A model generated the notes under the pieces. It saw only the letters and a program-made list of their open reading frames with translations. It had not been told where the DNA came from and searched no databases. Of a DNA stretch of 64,000 nt, positions 25,532-36,747 are shown piece after piece. Position 1 is the stretch's first letter. Every line of letters begins with the position of its first letter. The translations under genes were made by a program, and so were the position numbers. The DNA lies in contig JADJDV010000007.1 of the NCBI GenBank assembly GCA_016702555.1, positions 372,001 to 436,000 of the forward strand, written 5' to 3'. Origin of the DNA: Burkholderiales bacterium (GTDB lineage: Bacteria; Pseudomonadota; Gammaproteobacteria; Burkholderiales; Burkholderiaceae_C).

Positions 25532-26386
25532 TTACTTGGCGTAGCTGTACACACCCACGCCGGTCTTGCGGCCCAGGCGGCCGGCGGCCACGTATTCGCG
25601 CAGCAGCGGGCAGGGGCGGTACTTGCTGTCGCCGAACTGCTCCAGGTACACCTCCATCACCGCCAGGCACACATCCAGGCCCACCATGTCGGCCAGCGCC
25701 AGCGGGCCGATCGGGTGGTTGCAGCCCAGCTTCATGCCGGCGTCGATGTCTTCCGGCGTGGCCAGGCCTTCGGCCAGCACGAAGAAGGCCTCGTTGATCA
25801 TCGGCACCAGGATGCGGTTGACGACGAAGCCGGGCGCGTTCTTCACCGTGATCGGCGTCTTGCCGAGCCGCACGGCGAGGTCCTTCACGGCGTCGTGCGT
25901 GGCGTCCGAGGTCTGCAGACCGCGGATGATCTCCACCAGGGCCATCATCGGCACCGGGTTGAAGAAGTGCATGCCGACGAACCGGTCGGCGCGCTGGGTC
26001 GCGCCGGCCAGCTGCGTGATGGAGATCGACGAGGTGTTGGTGGCAATGATCACCTCGGGCGCCAGCAGTTCGTCAAGTTGCTTGAGGATCTGGTTCTTCA
26101 ACTCGTGGTTCTCGGTCGCGGCCTCGATCACCAGATGCGCGCCCTTCAGCTCGTCGTAGCTGGTCGAGCCCTTGATGCGGCTTAAGGCGGCGGCCTTGTC
26201 GGCTTCGCTGATCTTCTCTCTTTGCCGCAGGCGGTCCAAGCTCTTGCCGACGGTGGCCAGCCCCCTGTCCACGGCCGCCTGCGCGATGTCGACCATGACG
26301 ACGTCGATGCCCGACACGGCGCAGGCCTGCGCAATGCCATTGCCCATGGTGCCGGCGCCGACGATGCCAACGGTGGTGATGCTCAT
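25532..26386 (-). CDS. 3-hydroxybutyryl-CoA (3-hydroxyacyl-CoA) dehydrogenase
   Basis: A 284-residue NAD-dependent dehydrogenase, cytoplasmic. N-terminal Rossmann motif GIVGAGTMGNGIAQACA (residues 7-23), the signature HFFNPVPMMALVEIIRG (near 138) and KNAPGFVVNRILVPMINEA place it in the short 3HCDH family (Hbd/PaaH type). It oxidises L-3-hydroxyacyl-CoA in beta-oxidation or the lower phenylacetate pathway. The start at 26386 has CAGGAGCACACAC before it; the much longer open frame upstream is antisense to the divergent GMC gene. Confidence 0.93.
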   Translation of the reverse strand: MSITTVGIVGAGTMGNGIAQACAVSGIDVVMVDIAQAAVDRGLATVGKSLDRLRQREKISEADKAAALSRIKGSTSYDELKGAHLVIEAATENHELKNQILKQLDELLAPEVIIATNTSSISITQLAGATQRADRFVGMHFFNPVPMMALVEIIRGLQTSDATHDAVKDLAVRLGKTPITVKNAPGFVVNRILVPMINEAFFVLAEGLATPEDIDAGMKLGCNHPIGPLALADMVGLDVCLAVMEVYLEQFGDSKYRPCPLLREYVAAGRLGRKTGVGVYSYAK

Positions 26387-26554
26387 GTGTGTGCTCCTGT
26401 TGAGTGGGATGAAAGTGAGGCGCGCCGGCGGTGCCGGCCGCGACACCACGATGGTAGCGGCAGCGCGTGTCGGCCCGCCGCGCTTTTGGAAGAAACTGCC
26501 TAAAGTCCGGCGCCGCGCCGCTCCACAATCGGTACCGAAAGGAGACGTCGGACC

Positions 26555-28177
26555 ATGGACTACGTGATCGTCGGCGCCGGCTCGGCCGGCTGCGTGCTGG
26601 CCGCGCGCCTGAGTGAAGATCCCAGCGTGCAGGTGACGCTGCTCGAGGCCGGGCCGCCCGACCGCAGCGCGCTGATCCACTGCCCGGCCGGCCTGGCGCT
26701 GATGGCCAAGTCCGGCCAGGTCAACTGGGGCTTTGAATCGGTGCCGCAGCCGGGCCTGAACGGGCGCCGTGGCTTTCTGCCGCGCGGCAAGGTGCTGGGG
26801 GGCAGCAGTTCGGTCAATGCCATGATCTACACGCGCGGCGTGCCGCAGGACTACGACGCCTGGGCCGCCGAGGGCAACGCGGGCTGGGGCTGGGACGAGG
26901 TGCTGCCCTTCTTCCGGCGGGCCGAGCACAACGAGCGTGGCGCCGACGCCTTCCACGGTGGCGAGGGTCCGCTCAACGTCAAGGATCTGGCCGAGCCGAA
27001 CCCGTTTTCGCTGGCCTTTGTCGAGGCCGGCGTGCAGGCCGGTTACCGGCACAACACCGACTTCAACGGCGCCGAGCAGGAGGGCGTGGGCCTGTACCAG
27101 GTCACGCACAAGGCCGGCGAGCGTTTCTCGAGCGCCAAGGCCTACCTGACGCCGAATCGCGCGCGGCCCAATCTGCGCGTGATCACCGGTGCGCACGCCA
27201 CGCGCGTGCTGCTGGAGCACGGCCGCGCGGTCGGCGTGGCGTACCTCCAGGACGGGCGCGAGCAGATCGTGCGCGCCGAGCGCGAGGTCATCGTCAGCGC
27301 CGGGGCCCTGCAATCGCCGCAGTTGCTGCTGCTGTCGGGCATCGGGCCCGCCGATCCGCTGCGCCAGCACGGCATCGCGGTGGCGCACGAGTTGCCCGGC
27401 GTCGGCGAACACCTGCACGACCACCCCGACGTGGTGCAGCTGTGGAGCGTGCCCGGCGCGCACGACCTGTTCGGCCTGTCGGCCGTCGGCCTGTGGCGCG
27501 CCGCGCGCGGCGCCTGGCAATGGCAGCGCGAGCGGCGCGGCATGCTGACCACCAACTTCGCCGAGGCCGGCGGCTTCATCAAGAGCGATGCGTCCGAGCC
27601 GCTGCCGGATCTGCAACTGCATTTCGTCGTCGGCAAGCTGGTCAACCATGGCCGCACCACCGTGTTCGGGCATGGATTTTCCTGCCATGTGTGCGTGCTG
27701 CGGCCTCGCAGCCGCGGCAGTCTGCGCCTGGCGAGCAGCGACCCCCTGGCGGCGCCGCGGATCGATACCGCGCTGCTGCAGGACGCCGACGACATGCGCC
27801 GCATGGTGCGCGGCTTCAAGCTGATGCGCGAGTTGCTGAGCCAGCCGGCGCTGGCGCGCCACGGCGGCCGCGAGAGCTCGGCCGACCGGCGCAGCGACGC
27901 CGAGATCGAGGGTTTTATCCGCCAGTACGCCGACGGTATCTACCACCCGGTCGGCAGCTGCCGCATGGGGCATGGGCCGATGGACGTGGTGGACGAGCGG
28001 CTGCGCGTGCGCGGCATTGAGGGCCTGCGCGTGGTGGATGCCTCGATCATGCCCAGCGTGGTGGCGGGCAACACCAACGCGCCGGTGATCATGATCGCCG
28101 AGAAGGCGGCGACACTGATCCGCGAGTCGGCGAACCCGGCCGGAAACCCGGATCGATCAGGCGTCAAGCCGGGCTGA
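26555..28177 (+). CDS. GMC-family FAD-dependent oxidoreductase (choline dehydrogenase-like)
   Basis: A 540-residue flavoprotein. The ADP-binding motif VGAGSAGCVLAARLSED is at residues 5-21 and the GMC signature 1 is GKVLGGSSSVNAMIYTRG. Signature 2 is SAGALQSPQLLLLSGIGP. The C-terminal catalytic region is HPVGSCRMGHGPMDVVDERL (His) and NTNAPVIMIAEKAA. Family members oxidise primary alcohols (choline, polyethylene glycol, medium-chain alcohols) to aldehydes. No betB, betI or bet transporter lies nearby, so a non-choline alcohol is likely. RBS AAAGGAGACG precedes ATG 26555. Divergent from the 3-hydroxyacyl-CoA dehydrogenase. Confidence 0.92.
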   Translation: MDYVIVGAGSAGCVLAARLSEDPSVQVTLLEAGPPDRSALIHCPAGLALMAKSGQVNWGFESVPQPGLNGRRGFLPRGKVLGGSSSVNAMIYTRGVPQDYDAWAAEGNAGWGWDEVLPFFRRAEHNERGADAFHGGEGPLNVKDLAEPNPFSLAFVEAGVQAGYRHNTDFNGAEQEGVGLYQVTHKAGERFSSAKAYLTPNRARPNLRVITGAHATRVLLEHGRAVGVAYLQDGREQIVRAEREVIVSAGALQSPQLLLLSGIGPADPLRQHGIAVAHELPGVGEHLHDHPDVVQLWSVPGAHDLFGLSAVGLWRAARGAWQWQRERRGMLTTNFAEAGGFIKSDASEPLPDLQLHFVVGKLVNHGRTTVFGHGFSCHVCVLRPRSRGSLRLASSDPLAAPRIDTALLQDADDMRRMVRGFKLMRELLSQPALARHGGRESSADRRSDAEIEGFIRQYADGIYHPVGSCRMGHGPMDVVDERLRVRGIEGLRVVDASIMPSVVAGNTNAPVIMIAEKAATLIRESANPAGNPDRSGVKPG

Positions 28178-28203
28178 AACGGCCGGACCGGCGGCGTTGC
28201 CCA

Positions 28204-29577
28204 CTATTTGTAGCCGTGGCGCTCCATCATGCGGTAGGCGGTGCGCTCAGACACGCCCAGGGCCTCGGCCACCTTGCGGCGGTTGCCGCCATACTTCTGG
28301 AGCAACTGGCCGAGGTATTCGTGCTCGATGCTGTCAAGCGTGGGTTCGCCGCGCAGCACCAATGTTTCCTCGCCTGACGACGTGACGGCAACGGCGGGAC
28401 CTGGGGTCGCGGCGGTTGCGCCGCCGGGCGCCGGCTCGACCAGGCCCAGATGGGCTGGTGTGATCTCGGGCGCGTTGCCGACCAGGATCAGCGCGCGCTC
28501 AATCACGTTGCGCAATTCGCGCACGTTGCCGGGCCAGTCGTACCGAGTCAGATGCTCCAGCGCCGCCGGGCTCAGGCGAATCGGCGGCAGCCCCCGACCC
28601 TGGCGGCGGCGGGCGATGAAATGCGCCGCCAGCGCGCCGATGTCCTCGCGCCGCGCGCGCAATGGCGGCACCCGCAGCACGAAGGCCGACAGGCGGTAGT
28701 ACAGGTCGTCGCGGAACTGGCCTTCGCGCGCGCGCTCGCGCAGGTCGCGGTTGGTGGCGGCAACGATGCGCGCGTCGGTGCGCAAATCGGTGGTGGCCCC
28801 CACGTGGCGAAAGCGCCCGGTCTCCAGCACGCGCAGCAGCTTGGCCTGGATGGCGGGGCCGGCCTCGCCGATCTCGTCAAGGAACAGCGTGCCGTGCGCG
28901 GCGGCCTCGATCAGGCCGGCCTTGCGCCGGTCGGCGCCGGTGAAGGCGCCGCGCTCGTGGCCGAACAGCTCGGATTCGAACAGCGACTCTTGCAGCGTGC
29001 AGCAGTCCACTGGCACGAAGGGTTCGCTGCGGCGTGCGCTGGCGGCATGCAGCGCCTGCGCCACCAGTTCCTTGCCGGCGCCGCTTTCGCCTTCGATCAG
29101 CACGGTGACGTCGCTGGGCGCCACTTCGGCAATCGTTTTGCGCAACTGTCGCATGGCCGGGCTGTCACCGATCATGGCGCCGGCCGCGTCGCCCGCACTT
29201 AGGGCTTTTTGCGCGCGCAGCTGTGAGCGCTCTAGCGCGCCGCGAATCACCAGCTCCAGCTCGTCCAGGTTCACCGGTTTGACCAGGTAATCCGCCGCGC
29301 CCAGGCGCATGGCTTCTACGGCCTGGTTGACGTTGCCATAAGCGGTCAGCATGACCACCGGGCGCGAGGCGGCGATTTCGCTCAAGGGGCCGAAGCCGCT
29401 GGCGTCGGGCAGGTTCACGTCCAGCAGCACCAGATTGGGCGCGAAGGCGGCAATGCGCTGCTGCGCGTCGCGCCACGAACTGGCGCTGTCGATGTCGTAG
29501 CCGGCCTTGCGCAACTCCTTGACCAGCAGGCCGTTGAGCACCGGGTCGTCTTCGACCACCAGGATGGAGGATTTCAT
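28204..29577 (-). CDS. Sigma-54-dependent response regulator (NtrC family)
   Basis: A 457-residue regulator. The receiver domain (1-120) has the phospho-acceptor in LVLLDVNLPDASG, T and K sites in VVMLTAYGN and YLVKPVNL. The AAA+ domain (about 145-370) has Walker A GESGAGKELVAQALH, the sigma-54-contacting GAFTGA loop (GHERGAFTGADRRKAG) and GTLFLDEIGEAGP. The C-terminal Fis-type HTH is GNRRKVAEALGVSERTAYRMM. It is the last gene of the Mo-reductase operon, 10 bp after its kinase. A near-consensus sigma-54 promoter and two dyads lie upstream of the operon, so it probably activates its own operon. Confidence 0.95.
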   Translation of the reverse strand: MKSSILVVEDDPVLNGLLVKELRKAGYDIDSASSWRDAQQRIAAFAPNLVLLDVNLPDASGFGPLSEIAASRPVVMLTAYGNVNQAVEAMRLGAADYLVKPVNLDELELVIRGALERSQLRAQKALSAGDAAGAMIGDSPAMRQLRKTIAEVAPSDVTVLIEGESGAGKELVAQALHAASARRSEPFVPVDCCTLQESLFESELFGHERGAFTGADRRKAGLIEAAAHGTLFLDEIGEAGPAIQAKLLRVLETGRFRHVGATTDLRTDARIVAATNRDLRERAREGQFRDDLYYRLSAFVLRVPPLRARREDIGALAAHFIARRRQGRGLPPIRLSPAALEHLTRYDWPGNVRELRNVIERALILVGNAPEITPAHLGLVEPAPGGATAATPGPAVAVTSSGEETLVLRGEPTLDSIEHEYLGQLLQKYGGNRRKVAEALGVSERTAYRMMERHGYK

Positions 29578-29587
29578 GTCGCCCTCC

Positions 29588-31533
<1,946 letters not shown>

Positions 31534-31537
<4 letters not shown>

Positions 31538-32592
31538 GAAGGGGTGGCGTCCTGCACCACAAGCTTGGGCTGCCAGGGGCGGCCTTGCCGGCAGGTCGGA
31601 CACCGTTCTTCAGAGTGTGGCCCCTCGGCAGGCGCGGCAAATTGATGAAAGTCAATCCGACAGGACGGGCAGCGGCGGCGGTGCAGCGGCAGGCGCACCG
31701 GCGTGGCGAGCGCCGTTTCATCGGGCCCCGGCGTGCGCGGCGCCGACAGCGCGCCGTCGCCGCACACCGCCTGGCATAGGCCGCAGCCGGTGCAGCGGGC
31801 CATGTCGAGCCGAAACTGCTCCACGGCGCTGCCCAGCTCGACCGCCAGCGCGCCGGTGGGGCACAAGCGGGTGCAGGCCATGCAGAAGGTGCAGCGCGCG
31901 GTATCCAGCGTGACGGCCCACAGCGGCGCAGGCGGGGCATCGGTGCCGACCACGGCCAGGTGCGCCACGGTGTCGGCGCGCGCGCTGGACAGCGCCGGTT
32001 CACTGGCAGTCGCGGTGGCTCGGGTCGCCACAGGCGCCAGGCGGCGAAAGAAGGCGCGCCGGCCCGCGTCCGGCACGGCGGGCGCGCTGGCGCGTGCCGT
32101 CCACTCGGGGGCGGTGGTGGGCTTCAGCTGCGGCGCCGCGGGCAGCCGCGCCGCCACGGCCAGCCAGTGCGCGCGCCATGCCGGCCCGGCGGCGCCGCGC
32201 TCGCAGTGCGTGCAATCGCCCGGTGCCACCGCGATGGCGTGGGCACGGTGCGTGTCGCATTGGCGCAGCAGCCAACCCGGCGCGAGCGCATACAAACAGG
32301 CCACGACACCGGTCGGGCCGGGCACGCCCGCGCGCTCGCACGCCAGCAGCAGACTGCGCTTGCCACGGGCGTCGGTGTACAGCAGGGTTGGTGGCGCGGG
32401 CAGTTCCAGCGCGCCGGTGGGGCAGGCGGCCACGCACAGGCCGCAGCCGTCGCAGGCGTCGGCGTCAAAGCCCAGACCGTCGTCGTGCAGGCGCCAGGCG
32501 CCGGGCGGACAGGCACGCACACAGGCGTCGCAGTCCGACGCCACCACCTGTTGATGCACGCAGCGTTCGGCGTGGATGTCCAGGTGGTTCAT
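31534..32592 (-). CDS. Polyferredoxin-like 4Fe-4S protein (352 aa)
   Basis: Four ferredoxin-type cluster motifs are visible: CDACVRACPPGAW and CDGCGLCVAACPTGAL in the first 65 residues, then CTFCMACTRLCPTGAL and CTGCGLCQAVCGDGAL at about 233-290. The linker has additional cysteines (CERAG, CLYAL, CTHCERG) and an RRAFFRRL stretch. The C-terminus has CPSCRIDF and CPTCRQG, a rubredoxin- or zinc-ribbon-like pair. It resembles NapF/MauM-type accessory ferredoxins fused in tandem; no clear signal peptide, so probably cytoplasmic. Probably maturation or electron supply for the molybdoenzyme encoded upstream. Confidence 0.8.
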
Positions 32593-32600
32593 GGTGCGAT

Positions 32601-32661
32601 ACTACATAAACAATAGCTGCTTGCGCTGGATGGGCAAGGGAAATCGGCTCATTATGCTTAA
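32601..32661. repeat. Dispersed AGCTGCTTGCGC-type intergenic element
   Basis: Contains AATAGCTGCTTGCGCTGG and a trailing TTATGCTTAAAA. A related element (GATAGCTGCCTGCGCTTG) is at 57570-57632. These short elements are typical of Comamonadaceae intergenic regions (recalled, not checked). It interrupts the otherwise overlapping operon between torD and the polyferredoxin gene. Confidence 0.6.
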
Positions 32662-32686
32662 AAACAGCCGCATCTGCGTTGCCCTG

Positions 32687-33379
32687 TCAACCGCAACCAG
32701 GTGCGCCTGCAGGACCGTCAGCCACCACAGGCGGCAGCGCGGCCACGCTGGGCAAACGGCGCTGGCAGGCCTCGCAGGCGGCCAGCGTCAGGCCGGCCAG
32801 CGCGGCGTAGAACGGGGTGGCGGCGCGCTGCGCCACGCGGCGCGCAAAGTCGGGCAGCCAGGCGAGCAGATGGGTCTTCAAGAAGCGCGCGGCCTCGCGT
32901 TCGTCGCCGCGCTCCAGCAGCAGGGCCACGAACTCCAGCTCGTGCACCAGGTGGTCGTCGGCGCGCGCGCGCCAATCGCTCACTTGAATGCCGTGGCGGC
33001 GGTAGAAGGCGCGCACGGCAAAGGTGGGGCCTTGCAGCATCAGGTGGTCGTCGTCGCGCCACACCGATTCGTGCGGCGAGGCGCGCAGCGCATGCGTCAG
33101 GTAGATGGCCGCGTAGTCGGCTGCCAACTCGTCGGCGCTGGAGGCGGGCAGCGCGCCCGGCGCGTCTTCTTCGCAACGGCTGCTGGCCAGGGCGCGCAGC
33201 GCAGCGTCCATGGCTTGGGCTTCGGCGGCGTCCGCGCCGACCAGGGTTAGCGTGGCGGGAAAGCCGCTCGCGTACAAGGCGGCCAGCACTTCGGGCGGGC
33301 GCTCTTGGGTGTGCAGCCAGGCCAGGGCGCGCAGGTCTTCAGCCGCCAGTGCCTGCCACGGCGGGTGCGGCGCGTTCAT
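32687..33379 (-). CDS. TorD/DmsD-family molybdoenzyme chaperone
   Basis: A 230-residue all-helical protein with the TorD-type segment ELAADYAAIYLTHALRASPHESVWRDDDHLMLQGPTFAVRAFY and DDHLVHELEFVALLL in its second half. TorD family proteins bind the Tat leader of a molybdoenzyme and help insert Mo-bis-MGD before export. The ATG at 33379 overlaps the stop of the Fe-S subunit gene (ATGA). Its natural client is the Tat-signal-bearing catalytic subunit two genes upstream. Confidence 0.85.
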   Translation of the reverse strand: MNAPHPPWQALAAEDLRALAWLHTQERPPEVLAALYASGFPATLTLVGADAAEAQAMDAALRALASSRCEEDAPGALPASSADELAADYAAIYLTHALRASPHESVWRDDDHLMLQGPTFAVRAFYRRHGIQVSDWRARADDHLVHELEFVALLLERGDEREAARFLKTHLLAWLPDFARRVAQRAATPFYAALAGLTLAACEACQRRLPSVAALPPVVADGPAGAPGCG

Positions 33380-34110
33380 GACGAGGCCTTGGGCGCCGGC
33401 GCGGCCGGTGGCGGGGGCGGCGGCTCGACCTGGCCCTTCGGGTGCGCGACGAACACGATCGAGGGGTTGGTCAACTCCGGGTTGGCCATGTGCTGCACCT
33501 GGCGCACGGGCTTGTCGCCCGGGCCCATGGCCTTGGTGTCCCAGGTGCCGGCGCGCAGCTGGTCGATGGGGCCGATGTCGAGCACGCGCATCATGCAGGC
33601 CGACACGCAATACGGCTTCCGGCCCGCTTCCAGCTCGTCAATGCACAGGTTGCACTTCTTGACGGTGTTGTCGGTCGGGTCGTACTGCGGCGCGCCGTAG
33701 GGGCAGGTGGCTTCGCAGCGGCGGCAGCCGATGCACAGCGTGCTGTCGATGTCGACCACGCCGTTGTCGGCGCGCTTCCAGATGGCGCCGGTCGGACACG
33801 AAGGCAGGCAGGCCGGCTCGGCGCAGTGGTTGCACGACATGTTGACCTTGTAGGCAAACACGTCGGGAAAGCTGCCGCCTTCGATGTACATGACGCGGCG
33901 AAAGCGCGGGCCGGGCGGCAGGCCGTTCTTGTCCTTGCAGGCGATCTCGCAGGCGCGGCAGCCGATGCAATCCATGTTGTTGTGGATGAAGCCCCACTGC
34001 TGCTGTGGGACGACCGGCTCGTAGGTGGTGGCGTCGCGCTTTTCCTGCGCGTACTTCACGCGCGCCTTGGCGTCCACGCCCAGCTTGTTGATGACTTGTT
34101 TTTCAGCCAC
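33376..34110 (-). CDS. DmsB-like four-cluster Fe-S electron-transfer subunit
   Basis: A 244-residue ferredoxin subunit with sixteen cluster cysteines in four groups: CIGCRACEIACKDKNG, CNHCAEPACLPSCPTGAIWK, CIGCRRCEATCPYGAP and CNLCIDELEAGRKPYCVSAC. This is the DmsB/PsrB/TtrB arrangement. It has no signal peptide and should be exported with its Tat partner. GTG 34110 is the start (CGGGAGAAGAAC just upstream). The C-terminal tail ends in a Pro/Ala-rich stretch. It passes electrons to the molybdoenzyme. Confidence 0.93.
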   Translation of the reverse strand: MAEKQVINKLGVDAKARVKYAQEKRDATTYEPVVPQQQWGFIHNNMDCIGCRACEIACKDKNGLPPGPRFRRVMYIEGGSFPDVFAYKVNMSCNHCAEPACLPSCPTGAIWKRADNGVVDIDSTLCIGCRRCEATCPYGAPQYDPTDNTVKKCNLCIDELEAGRKPYCVSACMMRVLDIGPIDQLRAGTWDTKAMGPGDKPVRQVQHMANPELTNPSIVFVAHPKGQVEPPPPPPAAPAPKASS

Positions 34111-34122
34111 GTTCTTCTCCCG

Positions 34123-36747
34123 TCACATGTCGCGGCGGAACACCGATGAACGGGCCACCGCCAGATCGTCCCAGCCGGGGCGGTGCACCAGATCGGTCTT
34201 CTTGATCTGCACCATGGCGTTGTTGTAGGCAAAGGCGCCAGCGGGGCTGGGGTTGTCGAGCGTCAAAAAGTCGGGGTTGCCGGCGCGGTCGACGCCGTCC
34301 TTGTCCGGGTCCATCCAGGCGCCTTCAAACAGCACCAGCACGCCGGGCAGCAGGCGCTCGGTCACGTAGGCGGGCACCACGCACTTGCCGCGGTCGTTCC
34401 ACACCTCGACCGTGTCACCGGTCTGGATGCCGAGCTTCTTGGCATCGCTGGCGTTGATGGTCACCTCTTGCTCGAAGGTCTCGCGCAGCCAGGGGATGTT
34501 GTTGAAGATCGAGTGGGTGCGCCAGCGCGGGTGCGGGCTGATCAGGTGGAACGGGTACTGCTTGGCGATGGGGTGGTTGAGCGACTCGAACGGCTCGACC
34601 CACTTGGGGATGTACGGAATCTCGTAGCCGTACTGCGTCTTCGTCCAGTCGGTGATGTCGGCCAGTTGCGTCGACAGAATTTCGATCTTGCCGCTGGGCG
34701 TCTCGAACGGCACGCCCTTGGTCACCTGCTCGCGGAAGGCGACGTGCGGCTCTTTCAGCTTGAATTTGTAGGTGCCGTGCTTCTTGAATTCGTCCCACGA
34801 CATGGTCACACCCTGGTGGTGCTGCACGTTGTTGGTCCACCAGGCCAGCAGATAGGCCTCGTCCACCGCGTCGGGGTTCTGGAAGTAGCTGCGGTCGGCG
34901 CGCGGGTTGTAGCGCTTGCCCAGGTTCTTCAGGTTCGGATCGAGTTCTTCGAGCCGGTAGCTGAGTTCGGTGAAGACCTGGAAGTCGGTCTTGCTTTCGC
35001 CCAGCGGCTCGATCACCTTGGGCCGGTGGATGTAGTAGTGGCCCTTGTACCAGGGCAAGGCGACGTCGTGCCGCTCGAAGTGGGTGGCAATCGGCAGCAG
35101 GTAATCGGCCCAGATGCCCGATGGGGTGATGGTCGAATCCATGCACACCACCAGTTCCAGCTTTTCGATCGCCTTGATTTCCTTGTTGATGTTGGTGAGC
35201 TGGTTGAACCAGTCGCTGCCCTGCCAGAAGATGGCCTTGATGTTGGGCACCTTGCCGTCAAGGTCGTCCTCGCGCGGCCACAGGCCCAGCTCCTCCCGTT
35301 TGATGTCGGGGTAGTTCAGCACGCAGTGCGCCCAGCGGTCGGACTTGATCGAGGCCCACCACAGGTTGGCGTTCTCGTCGTAGGGGTAGGCCACGCTTTC
35401 GCTGTGCCAGGCCTTGCCCACGCCCTCGGCGCAGCCGCCCAGCACGCCGATGTTGCCGGTCATGGCCTGCAGCGCGGCGGCCATGCGGTTGTATTGCTCG
35501 CCATAGCTGGCGCGGCCGGGCGCCCAACTGGCTTTCAATGCCGCCGGCTTGGTCTTGGCGTACATGTCGGCCAGCTTGACGATGTCCTCGGCCTTCACGC
35601 CGCAGATGGCGGCGGCCCATTCGGGCGTCTTGGGCGTGTTGTCGTACTTGCCGAGGATGTAGTCCTTGAAGTTTTCCTTGCCCTTGTAATCACCCGTGGT
35701 GGTGCCCGCGTCCATCCCCAGGCAGAACTTGTTGATGAACTTCTGGTCCTGCAGGTTGTTCGTGAAGATGTGGTGCGCCATGCCGGCCATCATGGCGGCG
35801 TCGGTGTTGGGCTTGATGGGGATCCACCACGCGTCGTACACGGCGGCCGAATCGGTGTAGGCCGGATCGACCAGCACGAACTTGCAGCCCTTCTGCTTGG
35901 CCATGCGCATGTAGTAGAAGGTGTTGCCGCCATGGAAGGTGTAGGCCGGGTTCCAGCCCCACATGATGATCAGCTTGCTGTGGGCGAAGGCATCGTCCTC
36001 GTTGCCGTCCTGGATGGTGCCGAAGGTCATGCGGCTGGAGAAGGTGGTGCCCTGGTAGCTCGGCACGCTCCACGAGTTGGTGCGGCAGCCGAACATGCCC
36101 AGAAAGCGGCCCAGCAGCCCCTCGATCTGGTCGGACTTGTGCAGCACGCCGTAGCTGGCGCCGGCGTAGCTCTGGTCGAGGATGGCGGTGGGGCCGAAGT
36201 CTTTCTTCAGCTGCACCATCTTCTGCGCGATCTCGTTCAGCGCCTCGTCCCAGCTGATGCGCTTGAACTTGTGTTCGCCGCGCGCGCCGACGCGCTTCAT
36301 GGGGTACAGCAAGCGCTCGGGCGAATACAGGCGCGCGCGGTAGCTGCGCCCGCGCAGGCAGGCGCGCAGTTGCGGCTCTTCAAACGTGTCCTTGCCGTAG
36401 GCGCCGCCCGCCTGGTATTCGCCGTTGTCGGTCGACAGGCGCACGATCACGTCGCCTTTCTTGTGCGCCACCAGCACGTGGCGCGAGCCGCAGTTGTGCG
36501 CGCACGAGGTGACGACGGTGGTGAGCTGGTCGTCGGTGAAGTAGGGCTCGTAGGCAAAGGCCTGGGCCTTCTGGGGCGCGATGCCGACGCCCACGCTCAC
36601 CAGTCCCGCCGCGCCAGCGGTGGCGCCGACGATCTTCAGGAAGTCGCGCCGCTTGTAGCCGGTGGAATGCTGGTCGATCGACTCATTGACGCTGGGAAAG
36701 CGCGTGGCCGCCGGCGCATCGAGGACTTCAGGCAGGTCGTGCTTCAT
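34123..36747 (-). CDS. Tat-exported molybdopterin oxidoreductase, DMSO reductase family, catalytic subunit
   Basis: An 874-residue Mo-bis-MGD enzyme. A long N-terminal region carries a Tat motif (KRRDFLKIVGATAGAAGL, residues about 33-50). The FS0 cluster motif is atypical: SCAHNCGSRHVLV, i.e. C-x3-C-x3-His, with the last Cys in LRACLRGRS; the usual third Cys is His. The Mo-ligand region reads FGCRTNSWSVPSYQG, so Ser is the likely ligand. MGD-binding landmarks include IMWGWNPAYTFHGGN and the C-terminal molydop-binding domain (TGDTVEVWNDRGKCVVPA). The start overlaps the pentaheme gene stop (ATGA). Substrate unknown: sulfoxide, N-oxide, selenate-type or sulfur oxyanion are candidates. Confidence 0.92.
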   Translation of the reverse strand: MKHDLPEVLDAPAATRFPSVNESIDQHSTGYKRRDFLKIVGATAGAAGLVSVGVGIAPQKAQAFAYEPYFTDDQLTTVVTSCAHNCGSRHVLVAHKKGDVIVRLSTDNGEYQAGGAYGKDTFEEPQLRACLRGRSYRARLYSPERLLYPMKRVGARGEHKFKRISWDEALNEIAQKMVQLKKDFGPTAILDQSYAGASYGVLHKSDQIEGLLGRFLGMFGCRTNSWSVPSYQGTTFSSRMTFGTIQDGNEDDAFAHSKLIIMWGWNPAYTFHGGNTFYYMRMAKQKGCKFVLVDPAYTDSAAVYDAWWIPIKPNTDAAMMAGMAHHIFTNNLQDQKFINKFCLGMDAGTTTGDYKGKENFKDYILGKYDNTPKTPEWAAAICGVKAEDIVKLADMYAKTKPAALKASWAPGRASYGEQYNRMAAALQAMTGNIGVLGGCAEGVGKAWHSESVAYPYDENANLWWASIKSDRWAHCVLNYPDIKREELGLWPREDDLDGKVPNIKAIFWQGSDWFNQLTNINKEIKAIEKLELVVCMDSTITPSGIWADYLLPIATHFERHDVALPWYKGHYYIHRPKVIEPLGESKTDFQVFTELSYRLEELDPNLKNLGKRYNPRADRSYFQNPDAVDEAYLLAWWTNNVQHHQGVTMSWDEFKKHGTYKFKLKEPHVAFREQVTKGVPFETPSGKIEILSTQLADITDWTKTQYGYEIPYIPKWVEPFESLNHPIAKQYPFHLISPHPRWRTHSIFNNIPWLRETFEQEVTINASDAKKLGIQTGDTVEVWNDRGKCVVPAYVTERLLPGVLVLFEGAWMDPDKDGVDRAGNPDFLTLDNPSPAGAFAYNNAMVQIKKTDLVHRPGWDDLAVARSSVFRRDM

